This document shows positions 48,021 through 58,700 of a DNA stretch of 64,000 nt, in pieces; the stretch's first letter is position 1, and each line of letters opens with the position of its first letter. The position numbers and the translations under genes are program-made. This stretch comes from Duganella sp. Lineage in GTDB: Bacteria; Pseudomonadota; Gammaproteobacteria; Burkholderiales; Burkholderiaceae_D. Location of the stretch: the NCBI GenBank assembly GCA_026225475.1, contig JAMFSU010000131.1, forward strand, positions 19,123 through 83,122, read 5' to 3'. A model generated the notes under the pieces. It did not search any database. It worked only from the letters and a program-made list of their open reading frames with translations, and had not been told where the DNA came from.

Positions 48021-49337
48021 ATGCTTCGTTCTCTCTTCAAAAAACGCGGTTTGAAATTCTCGTTGAACGACCCTCAGTGGGGTCGTGGCTCGCAGGATGA
48101 CAACAACCGACAAAATCCGAACAATGGCGGCAACGGGAATAAAAAACCCGACGGCGGCGGTCCACCGGACATCGACCAACTCTGGCGCGATTTTAACCAG
48201 CGCCTGAGCCGGCTGTTCGGTAAGCGCGGCGGCAACGGTGGCGGTTCTGAAGGCGGCGACAATTTCGGTCGTGGCGACATGAAGGGCGCTGGCATCGGCG
48301 TTGGCGTGATTGCGTTGATTGTGGCTTTCCTGTGGCTGGCTAGCGGCTTCTTCATCGTCCAGGAAGGGCAGACCGCGGTCGTCATGACCTTTGGTAAATA
48401 CAGTCATACTACCTTGCCTGGTTTCAATTGGCGCTGGCCTTATCCAGTGCAAAGCCATGAAATCGTCAATGTCTCGCAAGTGCGCACAGCCGAAATCGGC
48501 TATCGCACCAATGCCAAGAACAAGCAATTGAAAGAGTCTTTGATGCTGACCGACGATGAAAACATCATCGACATTCAGTTTGCAGTGCAATACAAACTCA
48601 AGAACGCGGCAGATTGGTTGTTCAACAATCGCGACCAAGATGAAACCGTACGCCAGGTTGCCGAAACGGCGATTCGTGAAATTGTTGGCCGCAGCAAGAT
48701 GGACTTCGTGCTCTATGAAGGCCGGGAAAAAGTCGCGCTCGATGTCGGTCAGTTGATGCAGCAGATTCTTGATCGTTACAAATCGGGAGTACAAATCACC
48801 AATGTGACGATGCAAGGCGTGCAGCCCCCTGAACAAGTGCAAGCGGCATTTGATGATGCAGTCAAGGCAGGTCAGGATCGCGAACGTCAGAAAAACGAAG
48901 GTCAAGCCTACGCCAATGATGTGATTCCGAAAGCCAGCGGTGCTGCTTCGCGTTTGTTGGAGGAGGCTGAAGCTTATCGTTCGCGAATCGTTGCCAATGC
49001 CGAAGGTGATGCCTCGCGTTTCAAACAGGTGCTCGAAGAGTATCAAAAGGCGCCAGCCGTCACACGTGACCGTATGTATCTGGAAACCATGCAACAGATC
49101 TTCAGCAATACGACCAAGGTGTTGGTCGACGCCAAGAGTGGCAACAATCTTTTGTATCTGCCTTTGGATAAGTTGATCCAGCAAAGCGATAGCGCTGCCG
49201 CTGTGAGCAAGCCTGCTCCGGCAGCGACGGCACCGACGACTGCAATTCCAGGAAGCGATCCCGTGTATTCAGTTGATGTTCAGCGTGATTCCCGCAGTCG
49301 GGATGCGCGTGATTCCAGAGATCGGGAGGTACGTTGA
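48021..49337 (+). CDS. hflK: HflK, FtsH protease modulator
   Basis: 438 residues. The N-terminal about 90 residues are Gly/Asn-rich and cytoplasmic (NNGGNGNKKPDGGGPPD). One transmembrane helix (IGVGVIALIVAFLWLASGFF), then an SPFH/band-7 domain and coiled-coil. HflK and HflC form a large periplasmic cage around FtsH. Its TGA overlaps the hflC ATG (ATGA), indicating coupling. The Arg/Asp-rich tail (SRSRDARDSRD) is a minor oddity. Confidence 0.95.
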   Translation: MLRSLFKKRGLKFSLNDPQWGRGSQDDNNRQNPNNGGNGNKKPDGGGPPDIDQLWRDFNQRLSRLFGKRGGNGGGSEGGDNFGRGDMKGAGIGVGVIALIVAFLWLASGFFIVQEGQTAVVMTFGKYSHTTLPGFNWRWPYPVQSHEIVNVSQVRTAEIGYRTNAKNKQLKESLMLTDDENIIDIQFAVQYKLKNAADWLFNNRDQDETVRQVAETAIREIVGRSKMDFVLYEGREKVALDVGQLMQQILDRYKSGVQITNVTMQGVQPPEQVQAAFDDAVKAGQDRERQKNEGQAYANDVIPKASGAASRLLEEAEAYRSRIVANAEGDASRFKQVLEEYQKAPAVTRDRMYLETMQQIFSNTTKVLVDAKSGNNLLYLPLDKLIQQSDSAAAVSKPAPAATAPTTAIPGSDPVYSVDVQRDSRSRDARDSRDREVR

Positions 49338-50221
49338 TGAGCCGCCTGATTACCAGCATTATTGTTGCGATCGTCGCGCTGTGGCTGCTGTCGTCGACCA
49401 TTTTTGTGGTCGAGCAGCGGCAGTCTGCGATCGTCTTCGCGCTTGGTGAAGTGCGCCAGGTAATTACTGAACCAGGTTTGCATTTCAAGTTGCCGCCGCC
49501 GTTCCAGAATGTGATCTATATCGACAAGCGTATACAGACCTTGGACACACCTGACGCTGACCGTTTCATCACGGCAGAAAAGAAAAACGTTCTGGTCGAT
49601 TCCTTCGTCAAGTGGCGTATCGTTGATCCACGTCTGTATTTCGTCAGCTTTGGTGGCGATGAGCGTCGTGCGCAAGATCGCCTGTCACAAATCGTCAAGG
49701 CTGCCTTGAATGAAGAAATCACCAAGCGCACCGTGCGCGAAGTGATCTCCGGCGAACGTGGCAAGGTGATGGAAGCGATCCAGCGCAAAGTAGCGGCCGA
49801 AGCCAAGCAAATTGGTGCCCAAATTATTGACGTACGCTTGCGCCGCGTCGACTATGTTGATCAAATCAATAATTCGGTCTTTGATCGCATGAAGTCCGAG
49901 CGTGCTCGTGTAGCCAATGAATTGCGTTCCACTGGTGCAGCCGAATCAGAAAAAATTCGCGCCGACGCCGATCGTCAACGTGTTGTGATTCTGGCCGAAG
50001 CCTATCGCGATGCCGAGAAGATTCGCGGTGCCGGCGATGCCAAAGCTTCGCAGATTTACGCGCAGGCATTTGGGCAAAATGCCGAATTTTACAAGTTCTA
50101 TCGTAGCCTTGAGGCATATCGGGCGAGCTTCAAGAATCGGCATGATTTGCTAGTGGTCGAACCCAATTCTGAATTTTTCAAGTATTTCAAAGGTGTCGGA
50201 GGGCTCAGCACCAAGAAATAA
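49337..50221 (+). CDS. hflC: HflC, FtsH protease modulator
   Basis: 294 residues from the ATG at 49337, preceded by GGGAGGT (49324-49330) within hflK. N-terminal transmembrane helix (ITSIIVAIVALWLLSSTIF), SPFH domain (VVEQRQSAIVFALGEVRQ) and helical region ending SLEAYRASFKNRHDLLVV. Partner of HflK. Followed by a rho-independent terminator. Confidence 0.95.
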   Translation: MSRLITSIIVAIVALWLLSSTIFVVEQRQSAIVFALGEVRQVITEPGLHFKLPPPFQNVIYIDKRIQTLDTPDADRFITAEKKNVLVDSFVKWRIVDPRLYFVSFGGDERRAQDRLSQIVKAALNEEITKRTVREVISGERGKVMEAIQRKVAAEAKQIGAQIIDVRLRRVDYVDQINNSVFDRMKSERARVANELRSTGAAESEKIRADADRQRVVILAEAYRDAEKIRGAGDAKASQIYAQAFGQNAEFYKFYRSLEAYRASFKNRHDLLVVEPNSEFFKYFKGVGGLSTKK

Positions 50222-50249
50222 TTAGCACGAGAGAAAGATCGCAATGCTG

Positions 50250-50285
50250 GAAAGATGCTGCTAGTGGAGGGCATCTTTCTGTTTT
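50250..50285 (+). terminator. Terminator after hflC
   Basis: GAAAGATGC (50250-50258) / GCATCTTTC (50271-50279) followed by TGTTTT. The gap 50222-50418 otherwise shows only the hisZ leader. Confidence 0.8.
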
Positions 50286-50418
50286 ACCAGCCAGTATTTC
50301 GTTCTATATTTGTTCCCTGAGTAGATGTAATTTTCCAAGGCATGCACGTCGTTTGACGTGTGTGCTTTGCCGCGTGTAAAACGCAACTGCATCGAATTTT
50401 TACTGATTGAATTGTTTT

Positions 50419-51570
50419 ATGCCTAATTGGCTTCTTCCCGAAAATATTGCTGACGTCTTGCCATCCGAAGCGCGCAAGATTGAAGAGTTGCGTCGCCGCA
50501 TGCTCGATCAGTTCCGTTTGTATGGCTATGAAATGGTCATGCCGCCTTTGCTGGAGTATCTCGAATCGCTGTTGACCGGTGCTGGTCAAGATACCGATTT
50601 GCGGACCTTCAAGCTGGTCGATCAACTGTCCGGACGTACGCTCGGGGTACGTGCTGATATGACCACGCAGGTGGCGCGTATCGATGCCCACTTGCTCAAT
50701 CGTGAATCGGTAACGCGCCTGTGCTATGCCGGCAGTGTCTTGCATACTCGTCCGTCTGGCTTACATGCCACGCGTGAACCGCTGCAGATCGGTGCCGAGA
50801 TTTACGGCCATGCCGGCCTTGAAGCCGATGCCGAAATTCAAGAGTTGGCGCTGGCCTCGCTGGCGCAAGCTGGTATTACGGAAGTGCGATTGGACTTGTG
50901 CCATGTTGGTGTGTTGCGGGCCATCATTGCCGATGACGAAGTTGCCAGCAAACATGCAGCGCAGTTGTTCGGCTTGCTGGAAGCCAAGGATGTGCCAGGC
51001 TTGCAGATATTGACTGCAAACTATCTGGCCGTTACGCGCGCCGCGCTGTTGGCGTTGCCGGGTTTGTATGGCGATATCGATGTGATTGCCAAGGCGCGCA
51101 GCGTATTGCCGCCGTTGCCGGGCATCGTACAGGCGCTTGACGAATTGCAGGCGCTGGCGCAACTAGCAGGCGAAGCCAATGTCACGATCGATCTGGCCGA
51201 TTTGCGTGGTTATCATTATCACAGCGGTGTCATGTTTGCTGCTTATGTACCCGGCTTGCCAAATGCGGTGGTGCGCGGAGGTCGTTATGACCATGTTGGT
51301 GAAGCATTTGGGCGCTCGCGCCCAGCCACTGGTTTTACCTTGGATCTGCGTGATCTGGCGCGTTTGATGCCAAGTGCAGAAAGAAAACGTGCAATTCGCG
51401 CTCCATGGGGTACTGAAGCTGGTTTGCGTGAGAAAATAGCGGAATTGCGGCAAGCAGGGGAAATTGTGATTCAAAGCCTGCCCGGCCATAAAAACGACCA
51501 GGACGAGTTCGACTGCGACCGGGCAGTCGAGTTGAGCAACGGAAATTGGATTATCAAAAATTTAGGTTAA
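50419..51570 (+). CDS. hisZ: HisZ, ATP phosphoribosyltransferase regulatory subunit
   Basis: 383 residues from the ATG at 50419 ([18 protein letters not shown]). A HisRS-like catalytic-domain paralogue lacking the anticodon-binding domain, with [30 protein letters not shown] split here as [19 protein letters not shown] and [20 protein letters not shown]. HisZ activates short-form HisG in the first step of histidine synthesis; hisG is not in this window. It lies 4 nt before purA, an arrangement shared by Burkholderiales. Confidence 0.93.
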   Translation: MPNWLLPENIADVLPSEARKIEELRRRMLDQFRLYGYEMVMPPLLEYLESLLTGAGQDTDLRTFKLVDQLSGRTLGVRADMTTQVARIDAHLLNRESVTRLCYAGSVLHTRPSGLHATREPLQIGAEIYGHAGLEADAEIQELALASLAQAGITEVRLDLCHVGVLRAIIADDEVASKHAAQLFGLLEAKDVPGLQILTANYLAVTRAALLALPGLYGDIDVIAKARSVLPPLPGIVQALDELQALAQLAGEANVTIDLADLRGYHYHSGVMFAAYVPGLPNAVVRGGRYDHVGEAFGRSRPATGFTLDLRDLARLMPSAERKRAIRAPWGTEAGLREKIAELRQAGEIVIQSLPGHKNDQDEFDCDRAVELSNGNWIIKNLG

Positions 51571-52887
<1,317 letters not shown>

Positions 52888-52918
52888 TTCCGCCATTTGC
52901 AAGACGAGTACCAAGAAA

Positions 52919-53452
52919 ATGAAAATATCCGACGATAAAGACCTGTGGGTTACCTGGGACCAATACCATCGCAACATCGAGAAGCTGGCCCTCAAAGTGC
53001 ATGAATCAGGCTGGCAGTTCGACCAGGTTCTGTGTCTGGCACGTGGCGGCCTGCGTCCAGGCGATGTGTTCTCGCGCATCTTTGATGTGCCGCTGGCGAT
53101 CCTGTCGACCAGTTCCTATCGCGAAGCGGCGGGCACCATCCGCAGCAGCCTTGATATTGCCAAGTACATTACCATTACCAAGGGCACGCTTTCGGGCCGC
53201 GTCTTGCTGGTGGATGATCTGGTCGATTCCGGCGTGACGCTGCAAAAGGTGCAGACGCATCTGAGAGAGCATTATCCTGCCGTGACTGAGGTCAAGTCGG
53301 CTGTGTTGTGGTGGAAGGCTTGCTCGATTATCGAGCCTGACTATCATCTCGACTATCTGCCGACCAATCCTTGGATTCACCAGCCGTTTGAAGATTACGA
53401 CGGCCTTGGTGCGCATCAATTGGCCGCTTGGGTAAAGAAGGAATCGCAGTAA
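52919..53452 (+). CDS. Purine phosphoribosyltransferase-like protein
   Basis: 177 residues. Type I PRTase fold with the PRPP-binding motif VLLVDDLVDSGVTLQKV and an N-terminal CLARGGLRPGDVFSRIF. A long C-terminal part (VLWWKACSIIEPDYHLDYL, PWIHQPFEDYD) resembles xanthine/hypoxanthine PRTases of the Gpt-like group (COG2236). A salvage role fits the adjacency to purA (32 nt), but the base used is not determined by the motifs. Last gene of this plus-strand cluster. Confidence 0.85.
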   Translation: MKISDDKDLWVTWDQYHRNIEKLALKVHESGWQFDQVLCLARGGLRPGDVFSRIFDVPLAILSTSSYREAAGTIRSSLDIAKYITITKGTLSGRVLLVDDLVDSGVTLQKVQTHLREHYPAVTEVKSAVLWWKACSIIEPDYHLDYLPTNPWIHQPFEDYDGLGAHQLAAWVKKESQ

Positions 53453-53490
53453 ATTTGCGCAGGTGTCCACGTTGCCGTGGATGCCAAAAC

Positions 53491-53530
53491 AAAAAGAGCT
53501 TAGGTCTAGTTCAGGACCTAAGCTCTTTTT
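53491..53530. terminator. Bidirectional terminator between the PRTase and MFS genes
   Basis: Perfect 16-bp inverted repeat AAAAAGAGCTTAGGTC (53491-53506) / GACCTAAGCTCTTTTT (53515-53530), loop TAGTTCAG. Serves both convergent genes. Confidence 0.95.
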
Positions 53531-53551
53531 TTATGGACGTTTCAAGCTGGC

Positions 53552-54742
53552 TTATGCCGTTTCGTTGCCGGCCAAGCGATCGTCGACTGCGACAATATTG
53601 TCATGGCGATCGAGCCGCCAACTGATCAAGGTCACCACCAGCCCGCTGGCAGTAATGGCCGCCGCCGCCATGGCGACCGCATGCAAACCTGGACCATGGT
53701 CGATGGTGACGCCACCGAGCCAGGCGCCGAGCGCATTGCCGAGATTGAAGGCGGCAATATTGGCGGACGACGCCAGATTTGGCGCATCGGTGGCTTTTTG
53801 CAACACCCGCATTTGCAGCGGCGGCACAGTGGCAAATGCGGCTGCACCGAGCAAGCCTATCGTGATCACGGCGGCCAGCTTGTCGTGACTGGTGAAAGAA
53901 AACAGCACCAGCACGCCAGCCAACAGTACCAGGCTGGTGACGAGTGTAGGCATCAGATAGCGGTCAGCGAATTTGCCGCCGAGCAGATTGCCGGCGACCA
54001 AGCCAACTCCGAACAACAACAAGATAGGTGACACCGCACTGGCAGGAAATCCGGTGATATCGGTCAAAATCGGGGCGATATAAGTGAAGGCGGCAAATAC
54101 ACCGCCAAAACCAAGTACCGTCATCAACAAGCCCAGCAACACTTGCGGCCGTGCCAGCACGCGCAATTCTCCGCGGAAGTCAGCCTGCTGCTGCTGGTTC
54201 GAACGCGGCACCAGATAAGCAATCGCCAGCAGCGCGACCACACCCACCACGCTGACGGCCCAAAATGTTGAACGCCAGCCATAGGCTTGTCCCAGCCAGG
54301 TGCCGAACGGCACGCCCAGCACATTGGCGACGGTCAGGCCGGTGAACATCAAGGCGATGGCAGATGCCTGCTTTTCTTTGGCCACCAGACCGGTGGCGAC
54401 CACCGAACCAACGCCGAAGAAGGCACCGTGCGCAAATGACGCGATGACGCGTGCGATCATCAGGAAGGTATAACCGGGCGCCAGGGCGCAGCCGAGGTTG
54501 CCGATCACGAACAACACCATCAAGCCGATGAGCAAGGTCTTGCGGGGCAGTTTGGCAGTGGTGGCGGTGACCAGTGGCGCACCGACGAATACGCCGAGCG
54601 CATAGCCGGTCACCAGCAGACCAGCCGACGACAAGGTGATGCCGAGATTGGCGGCGACTTCGGGCAGCAAGCCCATGATGACAAATTCGGTAGTGCCGAT
54701 GGCGAAGGCGGCGATGGCCAGCGCCCATAGTGCAATTGGCAT
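53552..54742 (-). CDS. MFS transporter, DHA1 family (AraJ/YdhP-like exporter)
   Basis: 396 residues from the ATG at 54742, which has AGGGGAG 7 nt upstream; the longer frame to 54784 adds a non-hydrophobic stretch. Twelve hydrophobic helices. Opens ALWALAIAAFAIGTTEFVIMG, with motif A-like GAPLVTATTAKLPRK between TM2 and TM3 and VIASFAHGAFFGVGSV in TM4, typical of the DHA1 drug/sugar/nucleoside efflux group. Divergent from a LysR regulator (108-bp gap), which probably controls it. Substrate unknown. Confidence 0.88.
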   Translation of the reverse strand: MPIALWALAIAAFAIGTTEFVIMGLLPEVAANLGITLSSAGLLVTGYALGVFVGAPLVTATTAKLPRKTLLIGLMVLFVIGNLGCALAPGYTFLMIARVIASFAHGAFFGVGSVVATGLVAKEKQASAIALMFTGLTVANVLGVPFGTWLGQAYGWRSTFWAVSVVGVVALLAIAYLVPRSNQQQQADFRGELRVLARPQVLLGLLMTVLGFGGVFAAFTYIAPILTDITGFPASAVSPILLLFGVGLVAGNLLGGKFADRYLMPTLVTSLVLLAGVLVLFSFTSHDKLAAVITIGLLGAAAFATVPPLQMRVLQKATDAPNLASSANIAAFNLGNALGAWLGGVTIDHGPGLHAVAMAAAAITASGLVVTLISWRLDRHDNIVAVDDRLAGNETA

Positions 54743-54821
54743 GATGCAACTCCCCTGAATGAAATGATTTTTGACTTGCTGCATTATGGCGTTTTACTTT
54801 GTTGAGAAAAATAGCATTAAA

Positions 54822-54838
54822 ATCAAAAAATATTTGAT
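54822..54838. promoter_or_regulatory. Candidate LysR-box in the MFS/LysR intergenic region
   Basis: ATCAAA (54822-54827) / TTTGAT (54833-54838) with 5-bp spacer forms a T-N11-A type palindrome, 13 nt before the lysR start. It sits where an autoregulating LysR would bind. Confidence 0.55.
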
Positions 54839-54850
54839 ACGGAGTCAACA

Positions 54851-55732
54851 ATGACGATGCAGTCGGATGAATTGCGGATTTTTATTGCCGTGGTCGAGGC
54901 CGGCAGCCTGAGCGCGGCAGCCGAAATACTGAGCCAGACCACCTCGGGCGTGAGCCGGGCCTTGTCGCGGTTGGAAGAAAAACTGGCTATCAGCTTGCTC
55001 ACGCGCACCACGCGGCGTATGGAGTTGACCGAAGAAGGCCAGGTTTTCCTGGTGCAGGCACGCGACATCATCGCCGCCATGGAGCGCGCCGAAGAGTCGA
55101 TTCGCATCCGCAGTCAAAAGCCGGTTGGCAAGTTGCGGGTGGATGCTTCGGTGCCATTCATGCTGCACTGTATCGTGCCCCATGTGGCCGCTTTTCGTGC
55201 CTGTTATCCCGACATCGAGCTGGAATTGACCACCAGTGACCGCTTCATCGACCTGGTCGAACAACGCACTGACGTCGCCATCCGCATTGGCGAATTGCAG
55301 GATTCGACGCTGCATGCCAAGCCCTTGACCTCGGCGTGGCTGCAATTGCTGGCCAGCCCTGAGTATTTGCGTCGTCACGGCACGCCCAAGACTGTCAAAG
55401 AACTGGAGCAGCATCAATTGATCGGTTTCACTCAGCCAGAAAATCTGAATCAATGGCCGTTGCAATATGAAGACGGTGACCGTTATCCAATCAAACCGGC
55501 ATTGCGTGCCTCCAGTGGCGAAACGATACGGCAACTGGCCTTGCAAGGGCAGGGTATCGCTTGCCTGTCCAATTTCATGTCAGACGAGGATGTGGCGCAA
55601 GGACGTTTAGTACGTATACTGGAACAGTCTCATTCAGCGTTTCGTCAAAAAATTCACGCTGTGTATTACCGGAATACGCAGATATCGCGGCGCATCAGTT
55701 GTTTCCTGGATTTTTTGCAAGATAAGTTGTAG
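54851..55732 (+). CDS. LysR-family transcriptional regulator
   Basis: 293 residues. Winged HTH at the N-terminus (DELRIFIAVVEAGSLSAAAE ... TTSGVSRALSRLEEKL), then a periplasmic-binding-like effector domain (KLRVDASVPFMLHCIVPH ... FRACYPDIELEL). GGAG lies 7 nt before the ATG at 54851. It belongs to the CrgA/PA-type group near DsdC/YafC by its ERTDVAIRIGEL-like segment EQRTDVAIRIG. Divergent from the MFS exporter, with a palindrome between, so a local regulator of efflux. Effector unknown. Confidence 0.9.
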   Translation: MTMQSDELRIFIAVVEAGSLSAAAEILSQTTSGVSRALSRLEEKLAISLLTRTTRRMELTEEGQVFLVQARDIIAAMERAEESIRIRSQKPVGKLRVDASVPFMLHCIVPHVAAFRACYPDIELELTTSDRFIDLVEQRTDVAIRIGELQDSTLHAKPLTSAWLQLLASPEYLRRHGTPKTVKELEQHQLIGFTQPENLNQWPLQYEDGDRYPIKPALRASSGETIRQLALQGQGIACLSNFMSDEDVAQGRLVRILEQSHSAFRQKIHAVYYRNTQISRRISCFLDFLQDKL

Positions 55733-55784
55733 CTGCCAAAGTGCAGTCCGAAGCAATACGAGAACGTAGTCAAGCGGAGAAAGC

Positions 55785-58700
55785 ATGCATTTGACGTCCT
55801 GGAGGGTAGGCTGGATTTCGGTTCTTGTATCGTTGTTGGTGGCAGTGCCTGGCATGTCCGCCATCGCTGCCAATGTCCTGCGTTTTGTGCCACAAGGCGA
55901 AGTGGCGCAGGTCCATCAGGTGCGTGTTGCGTTTTCGGAAGCGATGGTCAAATTTGGCGATCCCCAAGCGGGTGTGCCGTTCGATCTTGATTGCGGCAAT
56001 ACCGGCATTGTTGGTAGTGCACGCTGGGCCGATGACAAGAACTGGGTTTATGATTTCGAACACAGTCTGCCGCCTGGCACGCACTGTGCGTTCGCCCTCA
56101 AGCCCGATGTGAAGACACAAGCCAATACCGTTCTCAGCGGCAAACGCAGTTTTCAGTTCAATACCGGTGGCCCGGCTGTGGTCGGGCACTATCCTGTCGC
56201 CGAGGTGATTGACGAAGAACAGGCCTTCATCTTGATCCAGAATGGCGCTGCCGATGCCGCCAGTCTGCGCGCGCATTTGTATTGCGAAGCGCAGGGTGTT
56301 AATGAGCGTATTCCGGTCAAGTTTGCCACTGCCGCCATGCGCGCAGAACTGTTGCCCAAGTATGCCGCCCGCGTTGACCCGGCGCTGGTCACCATCGTCC
56401 AGTGCCAGCAGCGTCTACCCAATGACGCTGCCGTCAATCTGGTCTGGGACAAGGGTATTGCCAGCGTCAGCGGCGGCATATTGACCAGTCAGCCGCAAAT
56501 TCTGAAATTCAAGGTGCGACCGGGTTTTACTGCCAGTCTCAGTTGCCAGCGCGAAAACGCTAACGCTGCATGTTCGCCGATCTCGCCATTGACGTTGACA
56601 TTTTCCGCCGCAATATCGCGCAAGCTGGCTGCTGCAATTGTGCTTAAAGGCCGCAATGGCCGGCTCACACCGTACTTTGAAAAAAACGATAGTACCGATT
56701 TTGTCTTTAGCGTGAATTTTCAGGCGCCATTTGCCGAGCAGGATACGCTGAGCATCAATCTGCCATCAGGCTTCAAGGACGACAGTGGTCGACCACTCGG
56801 CAACGCCGCCATGTTTCCGCTCAAGGTACCAACGGCGACGTATCCGCCGCTGGCCAAATTCGCAGCCGCACCTTTCGGCATCATCGAGTTGCATGCCGAT
56901 GCCACCTTACCGGTCACCTTGCGCCGGGTTGAGACCAATTTGCTCACGCGCAGTGCCGATGGCACCGCGTTGTCAGGAAAAGTCGCCAGTCTGAAGGTCG
57001 ATGACGACCAAGGCGTGATTGCCTGGTTGACGCGCTTGAATAAATTCCATGAGCGTTGGGGTGATAGCGATCCAAAAGCGATCGATTCGCGCAGCGTCGG
57101 TTTGTTGGCGCAGCAGCCCGGGGTCAAATTGCTCAACCTGCCGACCCTGGCTGCTGCCAAGGACGGTGAGCGGCCGTTTGAGGTGGTTGGTATTGCGCTC
57201 AAGGATGCCGGTTTCTATGTGGTCGAACTGGAGTCTCCCAAGCTAGGCGCTTCCTTGCTCGGCAAGCCGGTACCAATGTATGTGCGCACCAGTGCGCTGG
57301 TCACCAATCTGTCGGTGCATGTCAAGTTGGGCCGTGAGAATGGCGCAGTCTGGGTTACCACGCTCGACACGGCCAAGCCGGTCGCTGGCGCTGATATCCG
57401 TGTCTCCAATTGCAAAGGCGAGGAACTCTGGCGCGGTGCCACCAATGCCAATGGTGTGGCGATGATTGCGCATGCGCTGGTGGACGTTTGTGCTACCAAT
57501 GAAGGTCCCGATGGTTCCATCAACGGCTTGTTTGTCAGCGCCCGCAAGCGCGATGACAAGGGGCTGGCAGATATGGCATTTGCATTGTCTTCCTGGAACG
57601 AGGGTATTGAGTCCTGGCGCTTCAATCTGCCCACCGATGGTTCGGCTTCCGCAACACGGCGCGCCCACACCATTTTTGATCGCACCTTGCTGCGTGCCGG
57701 TGAGACCGTCTCGATGAAGCATGAATTCCGGCTGCAGAACATGCAAGGCTTCGGCCTGGCTGGCAAAGATCAACTACCGACGCGCGTGCGCATCATCCAT
57801 GATGGCAGCGGGCAGGAGTTTCAGTTTCCCTTGTCATGGCGTGGGCAGAAAAACGCCGAAACAGTCTTTGCCATTCCCAAGCAGGCCAAGCTGGGCAGTT
57901 ACACGGTGCTGCTCGACGGTGCTGCCAATGGTACGGGGAGTGAAGAGACTGGCAGTTTCCGCGTCGAAGAATTCCGCCTACCGTTGATGCAGGGGCGGTT
58001 GACGCCGGTCAATGGTGGCAAGGGCGCATTAGTGGCCTCCAGCGAAGTGCCGCTCGATGTGCAACTCAATTACCTCAATGGCGGTGGCGCCGGCGGACAG
58101 GTGGTGCATGTGAGTAGCCTGTTGCGACCCAAGGAGGTCAGCTTTGCTGCCTATGACGGCTATTCGTTTGAGCTCAATCGGGTGTCGGATGACGACGCTG
58201 CCAACGGCAGTCGTGATGATCAAAAAATCGTCGCCGACAAACTCGGCGTCACGCTCGACAAAACGGGTGCCGGACGTACCACCATCAAGTCTTTGCCGGC
58301 GCTCAAAACACCGCGTGAACTGTTGTCCGAAATGACCTACAGCGATCCCAATGGCGAGATACAAACGATTTCCAATGTAAGCACCTTGTGGCCGGCGGCG
58401 GTGATTGTCGGCATCAAGGCCGGCAATTGGGTCTCGGTCAAGAAGAAGCTGGCACTGAGCATGGTAGTGCTCAATGCCGCCGGTCAGCCGCAGCGCGAAG
58501 TGCCGGTGGAAGTCAGCGCCACTGCCTGGCAGACCAATTCACATCGCAAGCGCATGGTGGGCGGTTTTTACGCCTATGAAAATAATCGCACGTCGCACAA
58601 TCTCGGTACCCTGTGCAATGGCAAGACCGACCAGCATGGCACGCTCAATTGCGAAGTGTCCCTGTCGCAAGCCGGCAATGTCGAACTGATTGCCAGTGCC

